64,000 bases of DNA from Asparagopsis taxiformis (taxonomy: Eukaryota > Rhodophyta > Florideophyceae > Bonnemaisoniales > Bonnemaisoniaceae), in contig JALQPE010002318.1 in NCBI GenBank assembly GCA_030407315.1, positions 1-64,000 on the forward strand, read 5' to 3'. The notes beneath the pieces were generated by a model. That model did not search any database, had not been told where the DNA came from, and worked only from the letters and a program-made list of their open reading frames with translations. Position 1 is the stretch's first letter. Each line of letters begins with the position of its first letter. The position numbers and the translations under genes are program-made. Below are positions 38,606 through 50,132 of this stretch, one piece after another.

Positions 38606-41479
38606 TTATCGCGCACTAGGTGCATCCCAGTAGTTGACTGTTTCGATAGCATCCGCCAATTCTTCTTCGTCACTTAAAAGGTAGAGATGAGAACGAACCG
38701 GAAGACCATATGTTAGGCGATTTTCCGCTGAACTACTGAATCCTTTGCCTCCATGGTAGAAGTCACCACGACCGATGAACAGAGAATACGGTGGCACGTA
38801 GATGTCCATAACAGGCGTCTTGTACTTCTCAGCGTCTGCACGCGTCAAACAGACGTGGCTGAAATACGCTCCACGAAGCCAGAACCCATCAGCCGCGCTT
38901 GCCATCAGAAAGTACGATCTTCCAGGTGGGAAATCGGAATCATTGATGACCACCGGTAGGTCTGTGTGCAAGTCTTGATCTGGAGCACCATCAGAGGTCA
39001 GCAAAAGACGTAAACCGGTTTTAGGAAAGGCCACAGGCTCATGGATTCCTAGGCCCAAGTACATTAGCTCGGCACAGATTGCTTTGCCGACCTCGAGAAT
39101 CATCTTGTTCTTGAATTGATGTTCATCCATCTGCTCGAGATCGTCGCAAATCTTCTTCCTTGATATAGAGAACCTTCCCAAACGAGAGGCCTGTTGCTCT
39201 GCCGTTACCTCACCCTTGTTTCGAATCTGATGCCAGGGATCATTGGAACTGTCTTCAGGAGAAGAATGAACAGGTTTGAACTTCTGGGCGTAGAACGTGA
39301 ACAGTTCATGTGCTGCGTTGCCCACAGTCGAAGAACGGAAGATACCACTGAGTACATGGGCACCCAAGAGATTGAGAGTTGACCTAGCTGTTGCAAAGAA
39401 CTTCTCTGCACAGCAAGCTGGACCACTGCACGCTATACAATTCATATCGGCAGCAGCTGCACTCAAAATCTCCTGTCGGATTGTTTCGTACAGCTTGCTG
39501 TCGATATAGTACTTGACCCTAGAGTCTGACGGTATGGTGTTCGGGAGAATATCCATAATCCGTTCATCGACTACCCTGTCGGGGAGGGGATTTTTTTGCT
39601 CATCGCTGAACAATGGAATCTCCTCGGTTGAACGTTTCACCGTACGGTTAACTTCCAGTCTTCTGCGCTTCGGAAGGGGCTCTTCGGACTCTTCTTCTAC
39701 CTCCGACTCTGCCTGACTGTCGCCGCCAACCCGTAGACTCTCCGTTCTCTGCCGTTTCGACCTGCGAAGTGTCTCGACTGGCTCATTCACCGCAAGCGGT
39801 GGTGCATTGAGAGGGAGACGGAGGAGAACAGATCCCAATTGCTTCTCAGAACCTGCCACAGTGGCATCAGGGGTTCCTTGAGCCTGCTCAACTGCAGGAA
39901 CGGAAGCGGCAGGAGGAGGGGTAGCAGGAGGGGTGGAAGGGGCGGGAACGGAAGTGGCAGGAGGAGGAGGGGTAGTAGGAGCAGGAGTAGAAGGGGTAGA
40001 AGGGGTAGAAGGGTTAGAAGGAGTAGAAGGGGTAGAATGAGCACGAGGAGCAGGAGGGGTAGAAGGAGGAGGAGGGGTAGGACCAGAACGGGTAGAAGGG
40101 GTAGAAGGCTCATCTGATTGGGGCGTAGATGGCTTCGGCGCATCTTCAGATGGCTGTTCATTGTGAACAATGACCCTTTGGTCTTCTTCCATGTCCACAA
40201 CGCCCGTGGAAAAGCGAAGCTGCTCATACATTTCGTCGGAGACGAGAGCATGCTTCGTACCGCTGTTGTCGTCGGTATTGAAGTGCAGGAGGGTCTCAGC
40301 GATACTGTTCGCAATGACAGTCTCCTTTCCTGACCCAGTGTTCTTGAGCTCGGAATAGAAATGTTCGAGCGGAGGCTCCATCATTTTGTGAGCAGCAACC
40401 GGCTCGGACATCTTGAACACTTCAATCAAAACACGAACGAAAGGATTACCAAATCCTCTTGTCGTCCTGCTCAACTGACGCAGATCTCGCATGCGTGTCC
40501 AGAGAGCTGTTATGAGCAAGATGAACCTTTGCTGATACTCCGAGCCGCGACGGAAGTCTGCCATGAAAACGAGATCCATGTTGCAGCCATACATGTCTAC
40601 GGACTGCTTGAAGACATCGTCGTTGATGTCACGGCCTTCTTTAACGGCCCTTTCCTGTTCCGCAGCGAGAATTTCCTTGGTGAACATGCTCGGTACGGAA
40701 CTCCAGAACTCAAGCGCTTTGTTGTTCACAGTCCGGAAGCCTTTCGCAGCAGTCACGTGCTTGTTGATGGCTTGGTAGCCCAGTTTCGATATCGACAACT
40801 GGCTGTCCATGATGACCTGAATGCACTTCCGATTCGGTTCACCTAGCATGTCCTTGGTCGTGAGCAGTTGGACCACAGAACACACTCGGTCTGCCAAAGA
40901 AACAAGGGCAACATCATGCGTGAGTGTGTTTGCTTGAATGGACAGCCCGAGTACTTCAAAAGGTGTGAAGTACTCATCGGAAACTTCTTCTGTCCCTGGG
41001 CGCCTGATCAAAGCCACATCGATGTTCCTGAATGAAGCAGCATACGGATGTTGCCCTTCCGGGTCTTCACGAATGCACTTCTGGAGAGCCGCAACGCGAT
41101 GGCCACCATCGATGTAAAAGGTTTGAAGGGTGGGGGTTGTGCTGCCTTCACTGGGAAGGAGCATTTTGCAGGCAAGGATTCGGGAGATTGAGGAGGTGAA
41201 TCCTTCCCTCAGGAACTTCTCCTTCAGCTCAAGCACTCTCCCTTCCCTAATATGACGAGAGAATAGGGGGGGTCTGTGCAAATCCAAGGGAGACAGCCTG
41301 TGGTCAGCTTTGGGACAGTCTGACAACTGAACCTCGGCGGTGACAGAGTTATCGTGACCAGGGCTGCGAGAAGGGGCGCGAGAGCGCGAAGGGGCGCGAG
41401 AGCGAGCGGAGGCCCGACCGCGAGTCGAAGCGCGAGCAGGGGCGGGGGCAGAGGGTTTGGAGCGAGTGCGAGGAGCCAT
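38606..41479 (-). CDS. ParB-like / 2OG-Fe(II) oxygenase-like protein of element B (intact copy)
   Basis: 957 residues. The N-terminus is Arg/Ala/Ser-rich with SRSRAPSRS repeats (1-45). A ParB-type domain at ~70-175 has the signature DGGHRVAAL (124-132). A Pro/Ser/Thr-rich linker (~455-530, STPSTP runs) follows. The C-terminal oxygenase-like domain has HTD (838-840), a distal His in FYHGGKGF (909) and Arg in NRLTYGLPVRSH (921 or 929), the HxD...H...R pattern of 2OG-Fe(II) enzymes. It is homologous end to end to the split gene 60465-61801 + 42512-44704 and to the broken copy at 47215-49355, and more distantly to the element A protein. Base or protein substrate unknown; demethylation of the mark laid by the adjacent methyltransferase is a hypothesis. 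Confidence 0.75.
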   Translation of the reverse strand: MAPRTRSKPSAPAPARASTRGRASARSRAPSRSRAPSRSPGHDNSVTAEVQLSDCPKADHRLSPLDLHRPPLFSRHIREGRVLELKEKFLREGFTSSISRILACKMLLPSEGSTTPTLQTFYIDGGHRVAALQKCIREDPEGQHPYAASFRNIDVALIRRPGTEEVSDEYFTPFEVLGLSIQANTLTHDVALVSLADRVCSVVQLLTTKDMLGEPNRKCIQVIMDSQLSISKLGYQAINKHVTAAKGFRTVNNKALEFWSSVPSMFTKEILAAEQERAVKEGRDINDDVFKQSVDMYGCNMDLVFMADFRRGSEYQQRFILLITALWTRMRDLRQLSRTTRGFGNPFVRVLIEVFKMSEPVAAHKMMEPPLEHFYSELKNTGSGKETVIANSIAETLLHFNTDDNSGTKHALVSDEMYEQLRFSTGVVDMEEDQRVIVHNEQPSEDAPKPSTPQSDEPSTPSTRSGPTPPPPSTPPAPRAHSTPSTPSNPSTPSTPSTPAPTTPPPPATSVPAPSTPPATPPPAASVPAVEQAQGTPDATVAGSEKQLGSVLLRLPLNAPPLAVNEPVETLRRSKRQRTESLRVGGDSQAESEVEEESEEPLPKRRRLEVNRTVKRSTEEIPLFSDEQKNPLPDRVVDERIMDILPNTIPSDSRVKYYIDSKLYETIRQEILSAAAADMNCIACSGPACCAEKFFATARSTLNLLGAHVLSGIFRSSTVGNAAHELFTFYAQKFKPVHSSPEDSSNDPWHQIRNKGEVTAEQQASRLGRFSISRKKICDDLEQMDEHQFKNKMILEVGKAICAELMYLGLGIHEPVAFPKTGLRLLLTSDGAPDQDLHTDLPVVINDSDFPPGRSYFLMASAADGFWLRGAYFSHVCLTRADAEKYKTPVMDIYVPPYSLFIGRGDFYHGGKGFSSSAENRLTYGLPVRSHLYLLSDEEELADAIETVNYWDAPSAR

Positions 41480-42511
41480 TGAAGGATGAGGGAAAGCAGG
41501 AATGGAGAGAAGCTTGATTGAGTGTACGACCCCGATAACGACGATACAGAGACGATTAAGATAGATTTATTTCGCTACTGCAGTCTGATGAAGGATCAAA
41601 CGTGAACAATCCGTTTCAACTCTGATTTCAATTTTTTGTTTATTTCTAGACCACTTGACTCAGATCAAGAGTAATACTCGAAATTCAGTTAATTTCTGCG
41701 GCCAAATACAATCGCTATACGACGAGTTCATACTCAAAGTGGCTAAACAGGTACGAGTTGGTCATGGTGATTACCCCAAAACCACTCAAGTAATAACTAC
41801 ATAATGCTGAAGTCACATACTTCCCAGCATTTTGCACCAACTCGTGGAGCTGATGCGTACATACCAAATGCATCTGTATTCAACATGAACCACGAATAAG
41901 TGGGCTTCGGCCAATGAGTGCACTGCACCTGGCTTGAGAAACTAGGAATAATACCCGGTATTATTTTGGCCTCCCAAAAGCCAGGTGCACCAACGCCATT
42001 GGCCGAGGTTGTCCAGACTACCACCGGCCAATGGGGTTGGTGCACTTGGTCTATACCGACCCAAAATAATACCGGGTATTATTTTGGCCTCCCAAACGCC
42101 AGGTGCACCAACGCCATTGGCTGAGGTTATCCGGAGTACCCCCAGGCAATGGGGTTGGTGCACTTGGTCTACACCCACCCAACTTTATACCCGGCCAGAC
42201 TCCTGTTCTCAGGAACTGAAAATTTTACCGGGGATAGAGAACGATGTAATATAATACCAGGTTTTACTATCTGCTATCGTTTCTTGCATCTACTGAAGAG
42301 GTTTAGAACTTGCAGCTCCTGTAGGTAGAGCTTTCTGTGGAGAATAGCTTTCTGCATGTGGTGTTTGTTACATTTGTGAAGTTGATCTGACTATATAAAG
42401 AATCCATGCAGTATCTCTATCTCTTTTATCATGTTCTATTGGAATTGTGTTTATTACTCTACGGATTCATACCCAACTAAGGCTTCAACACGGCTGGACA
42501 GATGCCCTTCA
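41480..42511. promoter_or_regulatory. Gap between the two ParB/oxygenase genes with two palindrome repeats
   Basis: Both flanking genes are on the - strand, so this gap holds the promoter of 38606-41479 and the 3' end of the next gene. Two ~115-bp tandem units (palindromes at 41945 and 42063) carry AATACCGGGTATT between inverted CACCTGG and CATTGG / CCAATG motifs. No gene is seen. Confidence 0.6.
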
Positions 42512-44704
42512 TCACTTCAATTTCGAATTGCCCTCCCAATGTCCAACGACATATTCTCCTTCTTCACTTTGATGCTGCTCAGTTTTGAGGAATATGTGAG
42601 ATCGGATCGGGAACTTGTATTGAAGACCCTTATTGCTCTCAAATCCTTCCTCGTGGTGATAAACATCCCCTCGGCAGACAAGAACAGAATATGGTGGTAC
42701 TTCACACCTCTTCATTGGAACTCTGTATAACTCTCTGTTGGGATGGGATAAACAGACATGACTGTAGGGTGCAAGCACGAGGCCGAATCCATCTGCGCCG
42801 CTTGACATCATGAAGTAGGATGGCGGAGAAGGGGGACTGTTAACTTCATCGATTCCCACTTCATAGTCTGTATGTCCAGCACGAGGTTTAGTCCGCTCCC
42901 CAGTCAGCACTAAAGTAGTTCCAGTGCTGGGGAAGGCCATCGGGTCCTTCCCACTAGTCCTCAATTCCAAACCTTCCGCACAAATACCTAGACCGAGCTC
43001 AACAATCATCTTCTTCCGATAGAGATTATTATTGTTATCCTCGAGGTCATCACATAAGCTCTTCCGCTTTGTTATAAAGATTCCTCTGCCCTTCTCACCT
43101 TCTTCATCAGAGTTTTTCCCATCCATCATAGCCATGCACCACGGTGTCCAGTCCGGATCTCTGCGGGTGTCACCGGATTCAGAGTTCTTCTTGGCATCCT
43201 CGAGACGTTCCTCAAACAACGCAGAAAAATGAAGGAGCAGTTCGTGGATCGCATCTGCAGTAGTAGAAGACTTGAATATTCCGTCCAGAATTGTAAACCC
43301 AACCAAGTCTATTTCATTTCGTTTCTCTCGGAAATAAGCCCTCGAGAGAAACTCAGCGGAAACATTTTGTGCCGAATAGGCACTCGCTGCTGCTTCAGCG
43401 ACCTCGGCTCGAAGCGTATCGACCAGTTTCCCATTCACATAGTATTTCATTCGACTGTCGGGATGAATGATAACAGGCAGTTTCGCTTCTATACCTTCCT
43501 CCACATCTTTGTCAGGGACATCATTTTGTTGCCTGTCCGAATACTGACCTCCTTGAACCGCGTGGACTGCAGCGTCTTTGCCGGATTGCAAATTTGCGTC
43601 TTCACGCATCTTTTGCTTCTTCTTCTGCCGCGGCCTGCTGGTATCCTCTCCCACCAGGTCAATAACCTCTTGAGGGGTGACATCCACCAATTTCCGTTTG
43701 GATCGTAGAATCATTGGCGGCGTCTCCGTATTCCTCGGCTTTGCCTTTAAGGGCACGAAACCACTGCTGTGCTTGGCTGTCATCAACTTCCTAGGCGTAG
43801 AACTGGTAACAGGTGTTTCCGTGTCCTCCAGCTCAGGTAAAACAGGTAGGCCGACATCCGCTGTAGATAACATAGCGTCTCCAGTGCCATCACCCTGATT
43901 TCGTACACCTTTCATCGGGTCCTCCGTTGTCCTTCCAGAAGAATGTTCGGGACATTTTTCTTCGCGGACATCTTTCGTTCCAGACCCATCGCTCTTCCTA
44001 GATTCAGGACCTCCTTCACCATCTCGACCAGTTCTTGGATGACCAACTGACATATTCGCCGGCGACTTTCCACCCTGCTCTGGTCTGAGCGTGGCACTTC
44101 CGGCTGCCACTGGGCTAGGTGAGTGTTGCAGGTCATTTTCATCACCGTGGTCATTTCTTCCTCGATTTGCACCAGTTGGTTCAAGCTCTTGAGTTCCTAC
44201 GTTCTTCTGCAACACATCCCCAACTTCACAATCTCCAGGTTTCGAAGAATTGTTCTCGGTAGGCGCAGTAGGCACTGCGCGGTCCGTTGTAACCTGCTTT
44301 GCGCTTTCGGAATCTGCCGCTTTCCCTGTCGCCTCTTCACCAACCTGTGTTGCAGCACCGACCTCAGCGTTAACACGATCCGATATTTCCAGACTGCCCT
44401 GTGTCTGCTGTTGGGTAAGTACATTTGGACTCTGTACCACGTCCGAGCGATCAATGGCAGCATTTGAAGTATCACCATACGATGCGGATTGTTGTCGTGG
44501 TTGAGGTGCAGTATTCCCTTCCAAGGATTTTCGCCTAGTCCGCCTTTCCTGCACACCTATTTCAGGCGCGACGGAATGGTCGAGAGAGTCATCCGATAGA
44601 ATTGGGCCGTTGAAAACCACATAACGGATTTCTTTCATCATAGACCGCGTCAATGCTGCACGTATACCTCTCCCAGTTGGTGCGTCGGAAGGATAGAAAT
44701 CTTT
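42512..44704 (-). pseudogene. Second ParB/2OG-oxygenase gene of element B, C-terminal part (split by element C)
   Basis: About 730 codons holding the linker (Gln/Glu/Thr-rich), a nuclear-localisation-like RQKKKQKMRED stretch, and the complete oxygenase-like domain with HTD (612-614), distal His in VYHHEEGF (~683) and Arg in FPIRSH (~702). Its N-terminus starts exactly at element C's left end (44705). The missing N-terminal half is at 60465-61801 on the same strand. Deleting C plus one copy of its 2-bp duplication joins ...ILTVL to KDFYPSDAP in frame, which aligns with ...ETLLHFNTDDNSG of the intact copy. The domain is otherwise undamaged, so the insertion is probably recent. Confidence 0.85.
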
Positions 44705-45370
44705 CACTACGGTGTTGAAAAGGGGGCCTCAGACAGTACTGCGAGACAGTGATTTTTACTGTCTGAGACAGTAAAAATCACTATGCGGCAAATGAAAATT
44801 AATGCCACACTTGGAGACAGTGATTTGCACTGTCTGGCAGACAGTACGGAACACTGTCTGCAGACAGTAAAAAACACTGTCTCACCGTACTGTCTGAGGC
44901 AGTGAATGGAGACAGTAAAAATTAATGATTTATTCAATAGTTGGATATGATGTAATTTACTGTACTGGGCAGTGTTGGCGGATAGTGTTTTGTATTGGCC
45001 AAGGCAACATGACCGGATAGTGAAATACGCTGCCTGGGACAATAGATGGAACCAACACGGTGCACTGTCCTGGGCAGTACCTGGAGACAGTGATTTTCAC
45101 TGTCCTGGGCAGTACCTGTAGACAGTATTTCGTGCTGCCCTGGGCAGCACCTGTAGACAGTACTTTGTGCTGCCCTGGGCAGCACCTGTAGACAGTACTT
45201 TGTGCTGCCCTGGGCAGCACCTGGAGATAGTACTTTGTGCTGTCCTGGGCAGCACCTGGAGACAGTATTTCGTGCTGCCCTGGGCAGCACCTGGAGACAG
45301 TATTTCGTGCTGCCCTGGGCAGCACCTGGAGACAGTAAAAGTAGTGTCCTGATATAGTAAAATTCGGTGT
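44705..45370 (+). repeat. Left terminus and subterminal repeats of element C
   Basis: The inverted terminus is followed by GAGACAGTAAAAATCACTGTCT-type inverted motifs. From ~45040 to 45345 lies a clean tandem array of a 35-bp unit (CTGCCCTGGGCAGCACCTGT + AGACAGTACTTTGTG), about nine copies. The CTGCCCTGGGCAG core is itself palindromic. These are probable transposase-binding sites. Confidence 0.85.
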
Positions 45371-47198
45371 CTGGGAGTGGTGGATGAGATGGAGCGTCAC
45401 GCTGTCGTGGGCATCTTTCTTGGGTAGAGGAAGGCAGTTCTAGCGCTATGAGGATGGGGCATGGACGGTATTCATATGGGAATGGACAGAATAGTACGGC
45501 TAGGAATTTTTATTTCGTAGTGACTATGAGCTAGCGAGAGGTATACGCGGTAGGATAGGTAGCAATCTAAGAGGGTGCGATATGGGAAGCTTCACTCTGG
45601 ATTTGTTTATTTGCGCAGGCTACATTGAGAATAAACAATCCCTATGTTAAAAATGCTACTACAACTAACACTATTCCGACGAGTAAAACTAAAACTACTA
45701 GAAAAGTCTAGAAATCTATCAACTGATTGAGCTGCATGAATAAGCTAGGAAATGAAGAGAAGAAGAAAAAATGATGTATAGAAAGGAAACAAGTTAGTGA
45801 CGTTGAATTGGAGAGGGAAATTGATGGTGATTAGGAGACTAACGTACCTTAACAAATACCATTGCATCCCAAATTGAGATATGTACTCACAGGCAGAAAA
45901 GAAAATTAGTGGAGAAGTGGTAAGAGAGAAAGATAAATGAAAGTAGAAGTGGAACACTCACCGACTGGAAACCTGAGAAAGAGAAAACGAATAGAAAACT
46001 GGGTTAGTGGCGTGAGTTGTGGAAACGTACCATCATGGTTCATATCCGTCGGAGACAAAGCAACAACTTTGGCCTTGGAAGCCGTATTGATGATCTAAAA
46101 CTTACGCTTTGGAAGCAGTTTAGATGATCTATACGGCTTCCACGGCCAGGGTTGTTGCTTTGTTTCCGACGGATATGAAGATGGAAACAGGGATTTCCAG
46201 AATCTTTCGTTTAAGTAGTACTCTACGGGCGGAAATGACGTGTAGGAGAAAAATAGAGGGATGAGTTTGAAACGGAGCGGTGCGATGGGAGGCCCAGAAA
46301 AACGATACCTAGGCTGCGAATTACGCTTGGAAGCACATGATCTGGCAGAGGAGGCGCACATTATCGTATCTTCTACCGCCTTTTATTGTCTAGAATGACG
46401 TCATCACTACAGAAATATAGGAAAAACACTAGCATATGGGGCCTACAGGACAGGCGGAGGTGAAGAGTAAGAAAAATGGCGCACTTTCCTGGACGAGGAG
46501 TCCGCGCTTCCAGTGATGATGTGGATGGTATATATCGATAACGTCATTGTATGCTCCGAGTACACTTGGCAGGCAGTCAAAGCGGGCCACGTGGATGGTG
46601 GCGGTTAGGAAACAGCAGTGTCGAAGAATTTTTATAATTTTCATGTTTCAAGCGAGCAGTGAGTCTGCATTGCAATATATAAATGTATCCTAATTTAAGA
46701 TATCACACCGAGTACGATTCAACGAGACATCGTGTTTTCACCTTGTGAATAGGGCCGAGAATATGGTAGAGTATACGAGTAGGAACTACGTGCATGAGAA
46801 AATCAGATTCAGTATTAGTGCTTAGAGCATCACTGCGTAACAAACGGAAGTGGATACGTCTTGGCCAGGATGGTGTTTAGGGAATGCGATACAAGATAGC
46901 AAAACGATATTGAGTAGGTCGAGCCCGGATGAAATAGCAATCATTGTGCATAAAGTAATGAGCATAGGACAAATCATTGTGGTGAAACAGTTCATTGGAT
47001 CGAATGAAAGCCAGGAAAGGTTTCTTAATGGTTGAATTTAGTGGCGGAGAAATATAATTCTGCACTATAGCGGAGAAGTAGCGGAAAAGAGTAAATCTCC
47101 TTCAGCAAGCGAGACATGCATCAATATTGCCCAGTATAGTTCGTCTGAAGTGCAAGTTGAACCTCGCAAAGTGAATATCAGAGGTCGTTGGCTAGTGG
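45371..47198. other. Gene-free stretch of element C with a long hairpin
   Basis: AT-rich DNA without supported genes. It contains an imperfect inverted repeat of ~70-nt arms at about 46035-46182 (CATATCCGTCGGAGACAAAG against CTTTGTTTCCGACGGATATG), with a short central loop around ACTTACG. The rest shows nothing recognisable. Confidence 0.5.
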
Positions 47199-47214
47199 TT
47201 GAAGAAGTCTGCAA

Positions 47215-49355
47215 CGATGGAGCAATTCTTGAAAACGGATTTGGCTGCAGAAAAGTTCTCTTCGACGGAGAATCTGGCTGGGTGTACGGTGAAATTGTTG
47301 TTCAACGGATCGTTTAGGGGTGCGCCGGACGTCCAAAATTGTGTCAACCTCGAGATGACGGCGTACTACACTTGTAGCCGTTGGTGGGCCGGGCTGAAAC
47401 CGAACTCGGTTGGTACCATTGGGCAGGAATGGATTGCTGGTTTGTTGGAAATCTTCGGGTACGTGAAGGAGGTGGCCGAGTATTGGAACGTTTCGGATGT
47501 GTTGAGGATGCTGGATGGCTCCATTCCCAGCGTGGGTGACCCGAGCAAGAGCTTCGACATTCACTCACGCGATGTCGAAGTTTTTGCGCCGACGATGCCC
47601 AAGAAGGGGTTCTGAGCGGACTTACATCCCAAGGAAGGCCCTCCCAATGGCTCCAAGTTTGAGAACATCTTTCCCAATCGGAAGTCTGTGTTTTGAAAGG
47701 ACGCCAGGAAAATGCTCCTGCGCGTAACTGGCTACCGCGACATGTAAATGCGGAAACAATTTTACGTGGTGGACCCACACATCCCACATGCTGCGCTCCC
47801 AGTCACATGTGGTCATGATTCCGCCAACCCTTCCCCTTCCATTTCCATTTCCCTGACCATCCCTTCATCCTCCATTCCTTTGCCTTTGAAGAATCCAATT
47901 GAGGTAGTACCACCTCAATTAGATTCTTCCAGCTATTCCGAGGCTGCCTCTGTTTCTGCCACTACCCCTGTCGTGTCTGCATCGTCCGGAGTGGAAACTT
48001 CTGGGAAAGTGATGCCCAAAAGGAGTACCTGCCTGAAAGAGAGTCGTTCCGGTCGTGGTGGAACAGCGACGGCGGGTGGTGCGAGCCCTGTTCAGGTCGT
48101 CGAGCTGGAGAGCGCACCCAAGGATGCGGGTAAAAGCTCCATCCTCGGGAAGCGCAACTGGGAAACCGCTTCTGCGACGCCCGAGCCCTCTACCAAAAAG
48201 AGGAAGCTCAGTGAGACTTCATCAAAGTCGTCGTCAAAGAAATCCAAGTCGGCTTCCAGAGGACGTTCTCGGGAGCCGATTCTCCAGTTCGACGACGCCC
48301 ATGAAAATCCTATTCCCGACAGTATCGTCGATGAGAATGTGGCCGCCGTTCTCCCTAACGCAATTGCGTCTGGTAGCCCGATGAAGTACTACATGGAAAT
48401 TACGACGGTAGAGACGGTGCGGGCGGAAATAAAGGCGGCAGCATTCCTGGCAGCTGCATCGCCAGGTGCTGAGGACTCGGTGGTGGAATAGTACTTTGCG
48501 GTGAAGCGGCGTTGCTGGACAACATGGGGGTGGTTGTTGTGGAAGGCCTCTTGCAGTCGTCCACGGCTGGTAGTGCGACGCATGACCTCTTCAGTCACTT
48601 TTCTCGGCAGTTCCAGCTGGTTGAGGAGGTTGAAAAGCCACAGAAACCCTCCCAGCAGTCTGATTCTGATTATGAAGACAGGAAACCACAGGACGAGCCC
48701 CCAGATTTCGCCAAGCCCGGTTTTGATCCTTCGCCGTGGCATTTCATCCACAACGTGGGTGCTGCGAAGGACCGCATAGATGGTGGTCGTGGGCGACTCC
48801 CCCTGCCGCGGTGTGAATTGTGCGACAAGCTGGAGGAGGGGAATTTGGATATGTACAGGAACAAGTTGGTGGCAGAGCTTGCTCTTGGTGTTTGTGCGGA
48901 TTTCTTGAAGTTGGGAATGGAGGGTGAGGATCCTGTCTTTTTCCCGAAGACAGGATTACGGCTGCTTCTTAAAACAGATGGGGCTGCGGACCAGGATGGG
49001 CACACGGACTTCTGAGAATCCCAATTTTGAGGAGTCGGACCTACCCAATCCCCATCCTATTTCATGATGTCGAGCGGATCCGATGGGTTCTTTATAGTAG
49101 CTGCACCTTATAGTCATGTATGCCTGGTCCATACGGACGCCGACATGTGGAAGGTTCCCGTTAACCACTTTTATGTGCCACCCTATTCCGTCTTAGTTGA
49201 TCGCGGTGACCTTTACCATTACGGGGTCGGCTTCAGGTGAGGAGATCTTCCTGTGGGAGCAGAATTTAGTCTATGGTCTGCCCACGCGCGGCCACATCTA
49301 CTTGAAGACGGAGAAGGACGTCCTCACGGACCACATCCACACCGTCGAATATTAA
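47215..49355 (+). pseudogene. Broken ParB/2OG-oxygenase gene in element C (5' truncated)
   Basis: Starts in the region just after the ParB domain (GCTVKLLFNGSFRG matches GCTVDVLFASAFRK and GCNMDLVFMADFRR of the element B copies). The ParB signature itself is absent. Three frames follow: 47199-47615, 47748-48491 (Ser/Lys-rich linker, then NPIPDSIVDENVAAVLPN) and 48512-49015 (oxygenase part with HTD). After 49015 further shifts lead to SYFMMSSGSDGFF, LYHYGVGF and LVYGLPTRGHIYL, ending at 49355. Catalytic His/Asp/His/Arg are all still readable despite stops at 48489 and 49013 and several indels. It is closer to the intact copy at 38606-41479 (KTGLRLLLKTDGA) than to the split one, so C derives from an element carrying the same cassette. 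Confidence 0.85.
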
Positions 49356-49770
49356 AAGTATGACAGGAGCAATAGATAGCATACGAGAAGTATTAAAACC
49401 TATGCTATTGTTCCCTGCTATGAAGTTCTGTCTTTCTCATCTCAACATTATTCGCTTAGCCCACCTTTCTATTTTCATCTATACATCTGACCTTCATGTC
49501 ATAGTTTAGTGCTACTAAGCCTATTGATTGCTACATTTTTGTATTAGTCTACAACTTTACATGATTTCACTAGCTAGACCGTAGGGGGGAACTAGTTTTA
49601 GACCTTGACAACCCGTGAGGTTCGACTATAAGAGACGTTGCTGAGATAACACATGACACAGAATGCTCCTGGAAGCCACTCACAGCCGTACAAACGTTCT
49701 GCTGAGCCATGTTCCTGACTTCCCAATTCCTTGCTCACCCTTCCCTAGGTGGGAGGGGGACGGAACTCTC
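49356..49770. other. Spacer after the broken oxygenase gene
   Basis: About 400 bp with no gene seen. It leads into the first palindrome cluster. Confidence 0.35.
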
Positions 49771-49777
49771 AGCCCCT

Positions 49778-50132
49778 TACAGCGGAAGCCGTTTACCGGG
49801 GATTCTTACAGCAAAGTCATCGTTACGATGACTTTGCTGTAAGAAAGCGTTTCCATTACAGTGGCCAAGAATTTTTTCACCGGGTAAAAAAATCATGGCA
49901 GCTGTAATGATTTATTTTCTTACAGCAAAGTCATCGTAACGATGACTTTGCTGTAAGGAAACGTTTCCATTGCAGTGGCCAAAGAAATTTTACCGGGTAA
50001 AAAATCAGCAAGAATTTTTACCGGGTGAAAAATCGTGGCTGCTGTAATGATTTATTTTCTTACAGCAAAGTCATCGTAACGATGACTTTGCTGTAAGCAT
50101 CCCTGGTAAATTGCTTCCGCTGTAAGCGGCAG
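49778..50132. repeat. Palindrome cluster 1 in element C
   Basis: Three copies of a 37-nt near-perfect palindrome (arms TTACAGCAAAGTCATCG and complement, 1-nt centre) at 49806, 49920 and 50060, separated by ATTACAGTGGCCA...TTTACCGGGTAAAA spacers. The cluster is itself bounded by inverted outer arms (CTTACAGCGGAAGC...TTTACC and GGTAAATTGC...GCTGTAAG). It is a multi-level foldback structure, perhaps a MITE family. Confidence 0.85.

Noticed and set aside
39787..40314. Leu/Pro-rich 175-codon frame on the - strand and Arg/Gly-rich frames on the + strand
   Set aside because: They are shadows of the Pro/Ser/Thr-rich linker of the 957-residue protein at 38606-41479.
44934..45400. Repetitive frames with CCPGQ repeats as a Cys-rich repeat protein
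   Set aside because: They translate the 35-bp subterminal array of element C, and both strands give similar open frames.
47172..47320. Overlapping 49-codon frame ahead of the broken oxygenase gene in element C
   Set aside because: It does not align with the corresponding region of the intact paralogues and appears fortuitous.
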